Assembly: GCF_900176005.1 (NCBI RefSeq)
Contig: NZ_LT838272.1
Span: 1,693,587-1,757,586 of the forward strand
Direction of reading: 5' to 3'
DNA: 64,000 nucleotides
From: Thermanaeromonas toyohensis ToBE
Lineage (GTDB): Bacteria > Bacillota > DSM-521 > Neomoorellales > Neomoorellaceae
The position numbers and the translations under genes were made by a program. The notes under the pieces are model-generated. The model worked only from the letters and a program-made list of their open reading frames with translations. It did not search any database and was not told where the DNA came from. Positions 6,520 through 15,586 of this stretch are shown here, one piece after another (positions within the stretch are counted from its first letter, which is position 1; each line of letters starts with the position of its first letter).

Positions 6520-7344
6520 GTGGCACTGGAAAGGATCCAGGTTGTAGACTGGCTGCGCGTGGCCTGCAAGGCCAGCAAGCTCGTTATCTATTTAGCTTCC
6601 ATGATCTGGCTGGCTTGGTTCTCCCGAAGGCCGAGGCCCGGCTGCCAAGGAACAATGCTCGCAGGCATGATGGCCGGTCTTGCACTCGCCCTGACCGGGC
6701 TGTCGGTAGACCTCCTGGGCGAATTTTTCGCAATCCCCTACATTGTAAAGAGAGTGGTCGGAGAGCTTATACTGTTCAATTTGGGCACCCTCCTCATCGC
6801 GTGGTCGGCGGCCGCGATGCTCACGGAGCTGGCCCGGGCCTCGTGCAGGTACCAGCACGAGGCCGAGCGGGACCCGCTCACAGGGCTCTACAACAGGAGG
6901 GCCTTCTTTGATGCGGCGGAGCGCGCGCTGGAGAAGGCCCGGTCGTCGGGCCGCACATTCGCGGTGGCGGTCCTCGACCTGGACGGGATGAAAGCCATAA
7001 ACGACACCTACGGCCACCAGTGCGGCGACGAGGCCCTGAGGCAGGCCGCCGGGGCCGTCCTGAAGAGCGTCAGGGACGGCGACGTGGTGGCCCGCTACGG
7101 CGGCGACGAGTTCGTCGTCCTCTTCCCCGGTAAGGGGCCCCGGGAGGAGACCCTGCGGGCCAGGCTGGACAAACACCTGAAGGCGGTGTGCTTCTCGGGC
7201 GAAGAGATACCCTTGAGCCTCTCGGTGGGGCTGGCGCGGTTCCCGGCAGACGGGAAGGACGTAGATACATTGCTCGCAGTGGCCGACGCCAGGATGTACG
7301 CGGACAAGGAGGCAAAGCGTGACTGCAAAAGGAGCGGCATTTAA
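6520..7344 (+). CDS. Membrane-anchored diguanylate cyclase (GGDEF)
   Basis: This 274-residue protein makes c-di-GMP from two GTP. The N-terminal 110 residues contain three hydrophobic segments (around LVIYLASMIWLAWF, MMAGLALALTGL and LILFNLGTLLIAW), placing it in the membrane. The GGDEF domain starts at RDPLTGLYNRRAFF and has an intact active site ARYGGDEFVVLF. An inhibitory I-site RDGD lies five residues upstream, so product feedback is expected. The GTG start at 6520 is preceded by GAGGAG. Base composition is clearly more GC-rich than the following HD-GYP gene, suggesting that this gene and the receiver were acquired separately. It shares its architecture with the cyclase at 9672. Confidence 0.9.
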   Translation: MALERIQVVDWLRVACKASKLVIYLASMIWLAWFSRRPRPGCQGTMLAGMMAGLALALTGLSVDLLGEFFAIPYIVKRVVGELILFNLGTLLIAWSAAAMLTELARASCRYQHEAERDPLTGLYNRRAFFDAAERALEKARSSGRTFAVAVLDLDGMKAINDTYGHQCGDEALRQAAGAVLKSVRDGDVVARYGGDEFVVLFPGKGPREETLRARLDKHLKAVCFSGEEIPLSLSVGLARFPADGKDVDTLLAVADARMYADKEAKRDCKRSGI

Positions 7345-7439
7345 CCCTCTTGCGGGACTGCCGGTAGGGCAAGTAAGCCTTTTCTGGCGAGCACTGCCAG
7401 CAGGAGGTATGCGGTTCCTTCATGGAAAGAGGGAAATTG

Positions 7440-9590
7440 ATGCAATACTACGAAGCGCTGAAGCAGATCGGCTTACAAAGACTGCAAGACAGCATGAGCC
7501 ACGCCCTGGGTCTCTCAGCTTCGGTCACCTACCCGGATGGACAACTCCTTACCCACACTTCCAACCTGTGCTCTTTCTGCGCCCTCCTCAATGCTAATCC
7601 GGAAGGAAGGGCCAGGTGTGCAGCTTCACGTGTAGTCTCTGCCAGGGCTGCCGTGGACGCGGGGAGGTTGGTCCTCCACACCTGCCATGCCGGGCTGGTG
7701 CACCTGGCAGTACCCCTTCGGGTGGCAGGAGAAACAGTAGCGGTACTGCTAGGCGGTAATGTATCGCTTAAGGTCCTCACAGAAGAGGAAGTGGCTGAGC
7801 TAGCCCGGCAAACAGGGATTGACCGTGAAGAGCTTTGGGCAGCGGCCCAAGGGGTACCCGTATGGTCCGAAGAGCAGCTCCGGACTGCGACCGAGATGAT
7901 GCGGGCAGTAACGGAAACCGTGGCCCAGCTACTGTACGCTAGACAGGAACTTCAGAAAAAAGTAGACGAACTCACAGCCCTTTTTGAATTCAGCAAAACA
8001 GTTTCCAGTAGCCTTCAGGTGGCCGAAGCCGCCCGGAAGGCGCTCCGGGCGGTGCTGGAACTGACGGGTGCCACCAGCGGGTCGGTGGTGATGCTTAGCG
8101 AAGAGGAGTTAGGGGCGGCGGCTCCCGAAGTGGCGGCTACCATAGAGCCCTCGAGCGAGTTAAAGGTTGTTCCAGCAGGGGAAATAATAGCCGCCGTTGG
8201 GCGGGAAGCTATCGCCGCACACTTTGACAGCCGTCCCGGTGAGAGCACCCCCGAAGGAAGGCGGCCGGCAGTTGCGGTGCCGCTTACAGTTGGGGGTAAA
8301 GTAACTGGGGTACTCACCCTAGCGGGCAAGCCAGGGGGGCAGCGCTTCACCGAAGAAGAAGCTATCTTCCTGACCACCTTGGGTGCCGTTTTGGGGCTGG
8401 CGTTAGAAAATGCCCGGCTTTTCCGGAAAGTGCAGGAAAGGGCAGCGATGCTCGAACGGCTAATCGAAATAGGACAGGCGATAGCGGGCAGCTTGGACGT
8501 GGATATGATAATTGAAAGAGCCCTGGCGAGCCTGAAGGAACTCTTTGGGGCGCCGTGGTGCGCGCTGCGGCTCTACGAAGAAAGGGCCGGGGAGGTAGTG
8601 CTTAAGGCGGGCGAAGGGCTGAGAGAAGGGGTATGTTACGAAGTACGTCTCCGGCCGGCGGAGAAAGCCACCTGTCCATTGATCGACCGGGTGGTACGGA
8701 CGAAAGAGCCCGCAGTGGTAGAAGACATAAGCGCAGCCGGTTTGGACTTGCCGTGCAGGGCTCAGGGGTTGCAGGTGGGAGCCATAGCCATGGTGCCTGT
8801 GCTCGCTGCCGGAAAGCTCCTGGGGACGCTGGCAGTTCATTCCTCGGTCCCGCGGCGCTGGAGTGACGAGGAAATTGGCTACTTAGTGACCATCGCAAGC
8901 CAGACCGGGCTGGCCCTGGAGAACGCCCGCCTTTACTCCTCGCTGCGAGAATACTACCTAACTACCGTGCGGTCCCTGGCGGCGGCCCTGGAGGCCAAGG
9001 ACGTATACACGAGAGGGCACTCCGTCCGGGTAGCTAAATGGGCACGCTCCTGCGCCCGTATACTGGGACTTAGCGAGGAAGAAGAGGAACAGGTCTACCT
9101 GGCCGGGCTTTTGCACGACCTGGGCAAAATTGGTGTACAAGAAGACATCCTTCTCAAACCTGGCCCCCTCACTCCGGAAGAAAGAAAAGAGATGCAGGGG
9201 CACCCAGAAATAGGGGCGAGGATTTTAGAACCGGCCCGGTTCCCTGCGGAGGTCATTCTAGCCGTGCGGCACCATCATGAAGACTACGGGGGCGGGGGTT
9301 ATCCGGCCGGCCTTCAGGGAGAGGAAATCCCCCTTCTCGCACGCATAATTCGTGTGGCCGATGCTTACGACGCCATGACCTCCGCCAGGCCTTACAGGCA
9401 GGCCTTTACCCCGGAGGAGGCGAGGGAGGAACTGAAGCGGTGTGCGGGCCGGCAATTTGACCCCCAGGTGGTGGAGGCATTTCTGCGAATACCGCAGGCG
9501 GAAATGGAAGATATTGCTATACCGGGGGGGGGGGGTACCCTAATGGCCCTGCTTGGCGAAATACTTTTCCTGCTTAGGCGGCCGCGCTGA
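7440..9590 (+). CDS. PocR-GAF-GAF-HD-GYP c-di-GMP phosphodiesterase
   Basis: An approximately 716-residue cytoplasmic sensor-phosphodiesterase. Order: a PocR-type ligand-binding domain (CSFCALLNANPEGRARC, later TCHAGLVHLAVPL; its cysteines may bind metal), a helix, a GAF domain to about residue 330, a second GAF to about 500, then an HD-GYP domain. The HD-GYP part is complete: HDLGKIGVQED with the following KPGPL helix, HHHEDYGGGGYPAGL and ADAYDAMTSARPYR. Its reaction is hydrolysis of c-di-GMP, opposing the flanking cyclases. The start is set at ATG 7440, with AGAGGG seven bases upstream; ATG 7422 lacks a ribosome site. Near the 3' end a run of 12 G interrupts the tail, and a one-base change there would alter or remove the hydrophobic C-terminus. 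Confidence 0.9.
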   Translation: MQYYEALKQIGLQRLQDSMSHALGLSASVTYPDGQLLTHTSNLCSFCALLNANPEGRARCAASRVVSARAAVDAGRLVLHTCHAGLVHLAVPLRVAGETVAVLLGGNVSLKVLTEEEVAELARQTGIDREELWAAAQGVPVWSEEQLRTATEMMRAVTETVAQLLYARQELQKKVDELTALFEFSKTVSSSLQVAEAARKALRAVLELTGATSGSVVMLSEEELGAAAPEVAATIEPSSELKVVPAGEIIAAVGREAIAAHFDSRPGESTPEGRRPAVAVPLTVGGKVTGVLTLAGKPGGQRFTEEEAIFLTTLGAVLGLALENARLFRKVQERAAMLERLIEIGQAIAGSLDVDMIIERALASLKELFGAPWCALRLYEERAGEVVLKAGEGLREGVCYEVRLRPAEKATCPLIDRVVRTKEPAVVEDISAAGLDLPCRAQGLQVGAIAMVPVLAAGKLLGTLAVHSSVPRRWSDEEIGYLVTIASQTGLALENARLYSSLREYYLTTVRSLAAALEAKDVYTRGHSVRVAKWARSCARILGLSEEEEEQVYLAGLLHDLGKIGVQEDILLKPGPLTPEERKEMQGHPEIGARILEPARFPAEVILAVRHHHEDYGGGGYPAGLQGEEIPLLARIIRVADAYDAMTSARPYRQAFTPEEAREELKRCAGRQFDPQVVEAFLRIPQAEMEDIAIPGGGGTLMALLGEILFLLRRPR
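9524..9535 (+). repeat. G12 homopolymer inside the HD-GYP gene
   Basis: Twelve consecutive G encode GGG-type glycine codons near the C-terminus. A one-base loss would bring GTA CCC TAA into frame and stop translation right after the tract. A one-base gain would give a different short tail. Confidence 0.85.
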
Positions 9591-9671
9591 CTTACCCTCG
9601 AAAACAGACTTAAGTTTTTGGCGTACCCTGCCGAATTAGTCTGCTGCAGGAGGCTGCGAGGTCATCGGATA

Positions 9672-10547
9672 ATGAGTGTAGAACGGGCTAAGGATTTGTC
9701 TGAGTTCTGTAAAATCGTGATATATCTTCTGTCCGCCCTGGGTATGGGAATTTGCCTTTACAGAGGGCGTAACCGGAAAGGACGCTGGCCTGAAAAACTG
9801 CTCTTTCTAGGGTTATTAACCATGGGTGTTGGTACTTTTTTAAATGCGTATTACATGAAACTTGGACTTTCCGAAAGCTGGGGAAAGGTTCTGGGCGACC
9901 TGGTACTGGTGAACGCCGGCACAGCGGTCACTGTAGTAGCCATGTACCTACTGACTATAAAATTCCACCTGGTAGCCCTGGCACTCAAGAGAGAAGCAGA
10001 TACCGACCCTCTAACAGGTCTTTACAACCGCAGGACGTTCTTCCGGGAACTGGACCGCAGGTTAGAAAGAGGCGGGAGCTTTACAGTGGCCGTCCTGGAC
10101 CTGGACAACATGAAGGAGATAAATGACACCTTTGGGCACCAAGTGGGGGACGCGGTTTTGGAAGCGGCCGGGAGGGCAATAAGGAAGAGCACGCGGGCGG
10201 AAGACATAGCCGCCCGGTACGGGGGAGACGAGTTTGCGGTTCTGTTTGCCGGGCGGGGCCCACGACCTGAAAAATTCAAGGCCAGGCTTAAAGAGAACCT
10301 GCTGGCAGAACTGCCTTATACTAGGGATATAAAAGTTGGCATTTCGGCCGGGCTGGCCTCCTACCCCGAAGATGGTAGGGACGCCCGTTCTCTTCTCCTG
10401 GCTGCTGACGCGCGCATGTACGCCGAAAAAGAAGGAAAGAAGCACTACCCGAATGCTTTTAGGCTCTTGGGGGAAAACAGCAACCCGCCGGAATGGGGAA
10501 CAACCCGGAAAAGAGTTTTTACGGTTGTGGAGGGGAAAGGAAGTTAG
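9672..10547 (+). CDS. Membrane-anchored diguanylate cyclase (GGDEF)
   Basis: The 291-residue protein repeats the plan of the cyclase at 6520: three N-terminal hydrophobic segments (IVIYLLSALGMGICLY, LLFLGLLTMGVG, TAVTVVAMYLLT), then a GGDEF domain from TDPLTGLYNRRTFF with intact ARYGGDEFAVLF and I-site RAED. It should synthesise c-di-GMP at the membrane with product inhibition. ATG 9672 (MSVERAK) is chosen because it follows GCGAGGTC; a longer frame from 9618 has no clear ribosome site. It sits between two HD-GYP genes on the same strand, so synthesis and breakdown are probably co-expressed. Confidence 0.88.
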   Translation: MSVERAKDLSEFCKIVIYLLSALGMGICLYRGRNRKGRWPEKLLFLGLLTMGVGTFLNAYYMKLGLSESWGKVLGDLVLVNAGTAVTVVAMYLLTIKFHLVALALKREADTDPLTGLYNRRTFFRELDRRLERGGSFTVAVLDLDNMKEINDTFGHQVGDAVLEAAGRAIRKSTRAEDIAARYGGDEFAVLFAGRGPRPEKFKARLKENLLAELPYTRDIKVGISAGLASYPEDGRDARSLLLAADARMYAEKEGKKHYPNAFRLLGENSNPPEWGTTRKRVFTVVEGKGS

Positions 10548-10631
10548 TGTGGCGGAGGTAGCAGTTACCTGCTGGTGATGTTGACGCCGAGGTCACTCCG
10601 GTGCGCCTGAGGGGGAAGGGGATGGGTTTTC

Positions 10632-10793
10632 TTGGGCAAAAAAGAGTTCTTAGGTTTTGCTCTTGGTGGGGCTCTGGGCACAGGGATAGTCTGGCTGGTG
10701 TTTAAGGAAGGCCCTCTGTGGGCTCTGTCAGCCTCTGGGATATGGCTTTTGGGCTCCGCAATAATGTGGCTGTTGGTTAGAAAGAGAGGGTAG
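10632..10793 (+). CDS. Small two-helix membrane protein
   Basis: A 53-residue frame with TTG start, preceded by GGGGGAAGGGG, encodes a short basic start (GKKEF) and two hydrophobic helices (FALGGALGTGIVWLVF and WALSASGIWLLGSAIMWLLV) ending in RKRG. The regular alternation of charged ends and hydrophobic cores argues that it is translated. It lies between two c-di-GMP genes. No family is recognised. Confidence 0.45.
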   Translation: MGKKEFLGFALGGALGTGIVWLVFKEGPLWALSASGIWLLGSAIMWLLVRKRG

Positions 10794-10946
10794 CTCAAGC
10801 CAGCGGACGTTTCGGGGTCCGCTGGCCCTTTTACGTGCAAAAAGGCTGTACAACTCAGCAAGGACATAACGGCAGTGACGGGGTCTGTTTCCAGAAAAAA
10901 AGAAAAATAATCCCAAAAAAGATGCGCGAAGGAGACGGTGGAGCGC

Positions 10947-12563
10947 ATGAATCCAAGCCAGCAGAAAGAAGATCTGTACCACCTGGTGGACGCTCTACCG
11001 GAGGAGAAAACCGGGACGGCGAGGAGGCTTCTGGAACTCCTCCTGAGTGATAGCACCGGAATTCCGCCAGAAGGCTTAGTGGAGAGGCTTCATCTTCTCG
11101 AAAGAATCCTCGACTGCCTCCCGGATGCCACCCTTGCCGTTGACCGCGACGGAAGGGTGCTAGTGTGGAACCGGGCCATTGAGGAAATGACAGGCGTTAA
11201 AAAAGAAGAAATCCTGGGCAGGGGGGAATACGCCTACGCCGTCCCCTTTTACGGGACTCAGAGGCCCATCCTTGTGGATATTTTGCTCGGTAATGGTAAG
11301 GAATGGGAACAAGAATATGAAAAGGTGGAGAGGAAGGGCCAGATTCTTATTGGTGAAGGTTTTGCCCCGTGTGCCTATGGCGGAAAAGGGCTTCACTTCT
11401 GGACGCTTGTAGCCCCAATTCACGACGACAAGGGGAACCTTTTAGGTGCGGTACAGTGCATCCGCGATATTGGCGACCGCAAGAAGATGGAGGAGGAACT
11501 AAGGCGGTGGAGCACGCGGGATGCCCTCACCGGCCTTTACAACCGGGCCTTCTTCGAGGAAGAACTGCAGCGGCTGGAAAGGGGCCGCTCTTTTCCTGTA
11601 AGCCTCATTGTTTGCGATCTCGATGGCTTAAAAATAGTCAATGACATGCTGGGGCACGAGCGGGGCGACGAGCTTTTGCGTCGTGCGGCAAAGGTGGTCA
11701 CAAGCTGTGTCCGGAGTTCTGATGTAGTGGCCCGGGTTGGTGGAGACGAGTTTGCCATAATCCTTCCCGAAACAGGGCGGAAGACGGCTGAAGAAGTGGC
11801 CAGGCGTATAATTGAAGCTGCAGAAAGGGATAGTGCGGAGCACCCAGACCTTCCTTTAAGCATCTCTGTGGGTGCAGCAACAGCGGAAGATAATTCCCGG
11901 CCCCTCCGTGAAGTCTACAAAGAGGCAGACGATGCGATGTATATGAACAAGCTGGCCAGTGGGAGAGACCCGCGGGCGGCGGTAATCCGCGCCTTTAAAG
12001 CAGCCCTGGCGGAGAAGGACTTCCACAACACGGAACGCATGAAAGAGGTTGCCTGCCTGCTGGGAGAAGCGGTGGGGCTTACGCGCGAAGAGATAGATAA
12101 CCTCAGGCTTTTGGTGGACGTACATGATATCGGGAAGCTCGCAATACCGGACAATATCCTGTTAAAGCCGGGTCCTCTTACAGAAGAAGAGTGGGAAGAA
12201 GTCCAGCGGCATCCTGAGGTGGGGTACCGCATTGCCCTCTCTTCCGGGGAGCTGGCTAGAGTAGCTCCTTATATTCTCCAGCACCACGAGCGTTGGGATG
12301 GGCAGGGTTACCCCCAGGGCTTGCAGGGAGAGCAGATTCACCTTTTGAGCCGCATCCTGGCTATAGCCGACGCCTATGATGCCATGACGACGGACAAGCC
12401 CTACCGCCCTGCCGTGACGCATGAGGAAGCTCTTGAGGAACTGAAGAGGTGCGCAGGGAGCCAGTTTGACCCCCATCTGGTGGAGGTTTTAGTGGGTTTG
12501 CTGACGGAGCGACAGCGTACGCGCATAACGGACAGGGATAAGAATTCTAATTCCGGCGGATAA
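10947..12563 (+). CDS. PAS-GGDEF-HD-GYP hybrid c-di-GMP enzyme
   Basis: A 538-residue protein with both synthetic and degradative domains. Residues about 35-165 form a PAS sensor (LDCLPDATLAVDRDGRVLVWN, then TGVKKEEILG). The GGDEF domain begins at TRDALTGLYNRAFF and keeps ARVGGDEFAIIL and an I-site RSSD. The HD-GYP domain is complete (VHDIGKLAIPDN, HHERWDGQGYPQGL, ADAYDAMTTDKPYR). Which activity dominates cannot be read from sequence; the PAS ligand may set the balance. ATG 10947 has GAAGGAGA at the proper distance, whereas GTG 10938 is too close. Its HD-GYP half resembles that of the 7440 gene, suggesting duplication within the cluster. Confidence 0.9.
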   Translation: MNPSQQKEDLYHLVDALPEEKTGTARRLLELLLSDSTGIPPEGLVERLHLLERILDCLPDATLAVDRDGRVLVWNRAIEEMTGVKKEEILGRGEYAYAVPFYGTQRPILVDILLGNGKEWEQEYEKVERKGQILIGEGFAPCAYGGKGLHFWTLVAPIHDDKGNLLGAVQCIRDIGDRKKMEEELRRWSTRDALTGLYNRAFFEEELQRLERGRSFPVSLIVCDLDGLKIVNDMLGHERGDELLRRAAKVVTSCVRSSDVVARVGGDEFAIILPETGRKTAEEVARRIIEAAERDSAEHPDLPLSISVGAATAEDNSRPLREVYKEADDAMYMNKLASGRDPRAAVIRAFKAALAEKDFHNTERMKEVACLLGEAVGLTREEIDNLRLLVDVHDIGKLAIPDNILLKPGPLTEEEWEEVQRHPEVGYRIALSSGELARVAPYILQHHERWDGQGYPQGLQGEQIHLLSRILAIADAYDAMTTDKPYRPAVTHEEALEELKRCAGSQFDPHLVEVLVGLLTERQRTRITDRDKNSNSGG

Positions 12564-12756
12564 GCATTAGAAAAAGGCTTGAAGAGTGTTACGGGCGACC
12601 GGCCCGGAGACCTCAGAAGAGGACGTACCGTTGTGTGTGTTCGGATTACAAGTGCTTCCGTGTGAGCATAGGTCAGGCTGTGTGGCAGCTACGCTTAACC
12701 CAAATATCCGGGAAATTAAACGCCTGGGTGCACATAATGAGGAGGTGCGGGTCAAA

Positions 12757-13551
12757 TTGGCTTCAGAAACCTTTTATACAGCTTACAAGAATTACCTGGA
12801 ACGGTACGTCTGCGAGGGTGGTACGGAAGCAGTACTGCTGGAAGCTTACCGGGCCCTAGCCGACAGTTTGGGTGAGAACCAGGTGCAGGCAGCAAATATT
12901 TTAGATGTACATACCAGGGCCTTCCGGGAAGTAATGGGCGTCAGGCGGGACAGCGATTCCATCCAGTGGATATATATCGAACGTGCTACGGAGTTCCTGG
13001 CCCAAATGCTGGTAGTCGTTGATGCGTTTTTCTTGCAGCTCAAAGACCGGCTGGAACACGACGGGCTTACAGGGCTGTATAGCAGGTTTGCTTTGTACCC
13101 TGTGTTAGGCTCTCTGCTCAAGGAGGCACGGAGAAAGGGAAAACCTCTAGTAGTGGCCATGCTGGACCTGGACGACTTTAAAGCTATCAACGACCAGTTT
13201 GGTCACCAGGCGGGCGATGAAGTGTTACGTGCCGCGGCTGGTATCATTAAAAAAGGAGTGAGAACTACTGACAAGGTAATCCGGTACGGTGGAGAAGAGT
13301 TTGTCATCATATTTCCCGATACCGATATGAATAACGCTTATACTGCGTTAGAGCGGATAAGGTCTCAAATAGAAGCGCACCGCTTTTTACCCGATGCCAA
13401 TGTACGTCTGACTGTGAGTATAGGCGCCATCGAATTCAGCGGCAAAGGGGCTCCTTCGGCGAACGACCTCATAGCCAGGGCTGACGAAGCCATGTACAGG
13501 GCGAAAAGGGAAGGGAAAAATAGGGTGGTATGCGAAAAGTCTAAATATTAA
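12757..13551 (+). CDS. RsbU-N-like domain fused to GGDEF diguanylate cyclase
   Basis: The N-terminal 85 residues (ETFYTAYKNYLERYV onward) resemble the helical N-terminal domain of RsbU-type phosphatases, which binds the switch kinase RsbT in stress signalling. This is followed by a linker helix and a GGDEF domain from HDGLTGLYSRF with active site IRYGGEEFVIIF and I-site RTTD. It probably couples a partner-switching signal to c-di-GMP synthesis. The TTG at 12757 is chosen because GGAGGTG lies nine bases upstream and it coincides with the domain start. A GTG at 12586 would add 57 residues without recognisable structure. Confidence 0.8.
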   Translation: MASETFYTAYKNYLERYVCEGGTEAVLLEAYRALADSLGENQVQAANILDVHTRAFREVMGVRRDSDSIQWIYIERATEFLAQMLVVVDAFFLQLKDRLEHDGLTGLYSRFALYPVLGSLLKEARRKGKPLVVAMLDLDDFKAINDQFGHQAGDEVLRAAAGIIKKGVRTTDKVIRYGGEEFVIIFPDTDMNNAYTALERIRSQIEAHRFLPDANVRLTVSIGAIEFSGKGAPSANDLIARADEAMYRAKREGKNRVVCEKSKY

Positions 13552-13679
13552 TCAGTAAAGAGACTGATGGACGGAACCATTTTTATTTCATCGGCATCAT
13601 TGTCAAGCGTCCGTATTAACCGGGGCGGGTGTCTGGAAAAGAAAACTGGGGCAATCTGCCATAGCCGGAGGTGTCCGCA

Positions 13680-14024
13680 CTGTCTTCCGGCAGCAAGACT
13701 ATAGTGTGGTACCTTACGGGGGGCGCTTGGGTGCTCTATACCCGCGATGCGGCGGTAGCGGAGGCCGCGAACAAGGTCGGCCTGCTGAGGATGGCTGAGT
13801 ACTACAACCTGAGAGAAGAGGGGAAGCTGGTCGGCTGGCAGTTCGTGGGGCCGAGGGAGAAAGTCTTGACCGTAGCCGGGGGCACTGCACTTCCCCGCGT
13901 TGGAGAAGACGAAGATGGACCCGGGGTAGTGGAAGCAGGCAAAGTGACTGATGGCATGACGCGCAAGCAGCGCAGGGAAGAGGGCGAAGACGGCGGCGAA
14001 CCAGAGCAGCTCCGGCTGTTTTGA
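13680..14024 (+). CDS. Hypothetical protein, about 115 residues
   Basis: I do not recognise a family. The first 65 residues look like a compact alpha/beta domain (IVWYLTGGAWVLYTRD, AEYYNLREEGKLVGWQFVG). The rest is acidic and low-complexity, ending in EPEQLRLF; this tail resembles the QLxLF clamp-binding motif, which may be chance. The start is uncertain: GGAGGTG at 13667 is seven bases before a CTG at 13680, while the GTG within that site would leave no spacing. It follows the c-di-GMP cluster by 130 bases and precedes an ADP-ribosylglycohydrolase. Confidence 0.5.
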   Translation: MSSGSKTIVWYLTGGAWVLYTRDAAVAEAANKVGLLRMAEYYNLREEGKLVGWQFVGPREKVLTVAGGTALPRVGEDEDGPGVVEAGKVTDGMTRKQRREEGEDGGEPEQLRLF

Positions 14025-14146
14025 GCCAGCAAAACGGCTCTAAGAATAGCTAGCTGTAATTCCTTCTCCAGCACGAATCTTTTTAGCCGGTCATTTTTGG
14101 TACTCGTTTTCGCGTGTGGGTACCTGAGATAAGGAGGGCTAACTGC

Positions 14147-15109
14147 ATGCCTTTTCAGCCCGGTTCCCGTGATAGAGTCATTGGTGCCTTTTTGGGAACA
14201 TTTGTAGGAGATGCCTTAGGCATGCCCGTTGAGGGCTGGACTGCTGAAGAAATTTGTGCACATTACGGCGAAGTGCGGGAAATGCTCCCGGGCCGGCTGA
14301 GGGCGGGGACGTATACCGATGATACGGAAATGATGATCGGCCTTGCCGAGTCGCTTCTCCGCTGCCAGGGTATCGATGGGGACGACTTAGCCCGGACTTT
14401 CTGCCGTAACTTCAATACTAGACGCGGGTATGGTCCTGGGACAGCGGCTGTACTTGATTTGATCAGTCAAGGCAAACCGTGGGAAGAAGCTTCGCAGATG
14501 GTTTTTCCGGGCGGGTCTTACGGGAACGGCGCGGCTATGCGGGTGGCGCCCGTAGCCTGTTTTTATGCCCGGGAGCCAGCTCAACTGAGACGGGCAGCCA
14601 TTGTTTCTGCCCGGGTGACCCATGCTCACCCTCTAGCGATGGAAGGTGCGGCGCTTCAGGCTTATGCGATATCGTTGAGCTTGAGTTCCACGGGTCCCAT
14701 AGATGCTTTCAAGTTCGTGGAGAAATTAAGGGATTTTTTGTCTCCGGAGGGGGAGGAATACAGGAAAAAGCTTGGTTGTGTGGAGGAACTGCTCCGGTCG
14801 ACACCATCCCGCGATGAGGTTATCGCCCGGCTGGGCAACGATTCTCGGGCCACCCACTCCGTTTGCACCGCCATATACGCTTTTCTACGGCATCTGGAAA
14901 GTTTTGAGGAAGCCCTGGTATACGCGGTAAACCTGGGCGGCGATACAGACACCATCGGAGCGATGACCGGAGCCATCAGCGGCGCCTATCACGGCAAGGA
15001 CGGAATTCCACCGAGATGGTTAGACAAGTTAGAAAACGGGTCCAAAGGCAGACGTTACGTGGAAGAACTCGCGGCGGAATTGTGGAAGGTTGTGTATCTG
15101 GCTGGATAA
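14147..15109 (+). CDS. ADP-ribosylglycohydrolase family protein
   Basis: A 320-residue all-helical enzyme of the DraG/ARH family, which removes ADP-ribose from proteins, nucleic acids or small molecules using two Mg ions. The metal-binding segments are all visible: GTFVGDALGMPVEG near the N-terminus, YTDDTEMMIG at about residue 60, and NLGGDTDTIGAMTGAI near the C-terminus. ATG 14147 follows AAGGAGG at ideal spacing; the frame extends eleven codons further up without support. No dinitrogenase reductase or obvious toxin partner lies next to it, so the substrate is unknown. A two-gene module of tiny proteins follows. Confidence 0.88.
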   Translation: MPFQPGSRDRVIGAFLGTFVGDALGMPVEGWTAEEICAHYGEVREMLPGRLRAGTYTDDTEMMIGLAESLLRCQGIDGDDLARTFCRNFNTRRGYGPGTAAVLDLISQGKPWEEASQMVFPGGSYGNGAAMRVAPVACFYAREPAQLRRAAIVSARVTHAHPLAMEGAALQAYAISLSLSSTGPIDAFKFVEKLRDFLSPEGEEYRKKLGCVEELLRSTPSRDEVIARLGNDSRATHSVCTAIYAFLRHLESFEEALVYAVNLGGDTDTIGAMTGAISGAYHGKDGIPPRWLDKLENGSKGRRYVEELAAELWKVVYLAG

Positions 15110-15203
15110 GAAAAAGTAAGAAAAAGGAAGAACATCCCGATACCGGCCCGGGTTGGCCGAAAGAGTGCAAAGTAGAATCGAGGTCTTCCGGAGGCGGAAG
15201 CAC

Positions 15204-15380
15204 ATGGCGGTCGTCCGGAAAATAATGTATAAAGCGAACGGCTGGTGGAACTCCGGGTGCCGCAAAGGGCTGATGCTCCTAGTTCGGTACTTCAACAAAA
15301 TGTGCGAGCAGCGCCGGGGTCATCCCGATTTTGAACCTGTGGGCCTGTCGAGCCCGGGTTGGGCTAGCCGGAAGCGGTAG
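15204..15380 (+). CDS. Tiny basic Trp-containing protein, module copy 1, first gene
   Basis: A 58-residue protein starting at ATG 15204 after GGAGG. It is basic and aromatic: NGWWNSGCRKGLMLLVRYFNKM, HPDFEPVGLS and a terminal SRKR. A clear paralogue is encoded at 25811-25987, sharing the order WW...G.RKGL.L...YFN.M.E.RR...DFEP..LS.P.W..RKR. Conservation at protein level between copies 10 kb apart shows it is a real gene. Function and family are unknown. It is followed 26 bases later by a second tiny gene that is also duplicated in the other locus. Confidence 0.6.
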   Translation: MAVVRKIMYKANGWWNSGCRKGLMLLVRYFNKMCEQRRGHPDFEPVGLSSPGWASRKR

Positions 15381-15406
15381 GCACTTGGGGAAGGCTGGGA
15401 TGGGGA

Positions 15407-15586
15407 ATGAAGGAGTTTCAGAGCAGGCGTGGCCCAGTCCGGGAGCAGCCTGAAGAGCATGCAGGGGAAGGCCGCACGTTTGGAGACAGACCCGGCCGGC
15501 TGGTCGAAGAAAGGGACAGATGGCTGGTGGAACAAATGCGACAGGCGCTCGAAAAGAAAAAGAAGCGTTGGTGGAAGTTCTGGTAG
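15407..15586 (+). CDS. Tiny acidic/basic protein, module copy 1, second gene
   Basis: A 59-residue protein from ATG 15407. The C-terminal half, RLVEERDRWLVEQMRQAL followed by a lysine run and RWWKFW, is matched by the product of 25984-26199 (RLAEERGRWVVEQMRLGF, then KKKPRWKSW). The pattern is one amphipathic helix ending in a basic Trp-rich tail, which could bind nucleic acid or membrane. The gene always follows the first member of the pair here, so the two probably act together. Confidence 0.6.
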   Translation: MKEFQSRRGPVREQPEEHAGEGRTFGDRPGRLVEERDRWLVEQMRQALEKKKKRWWKFW

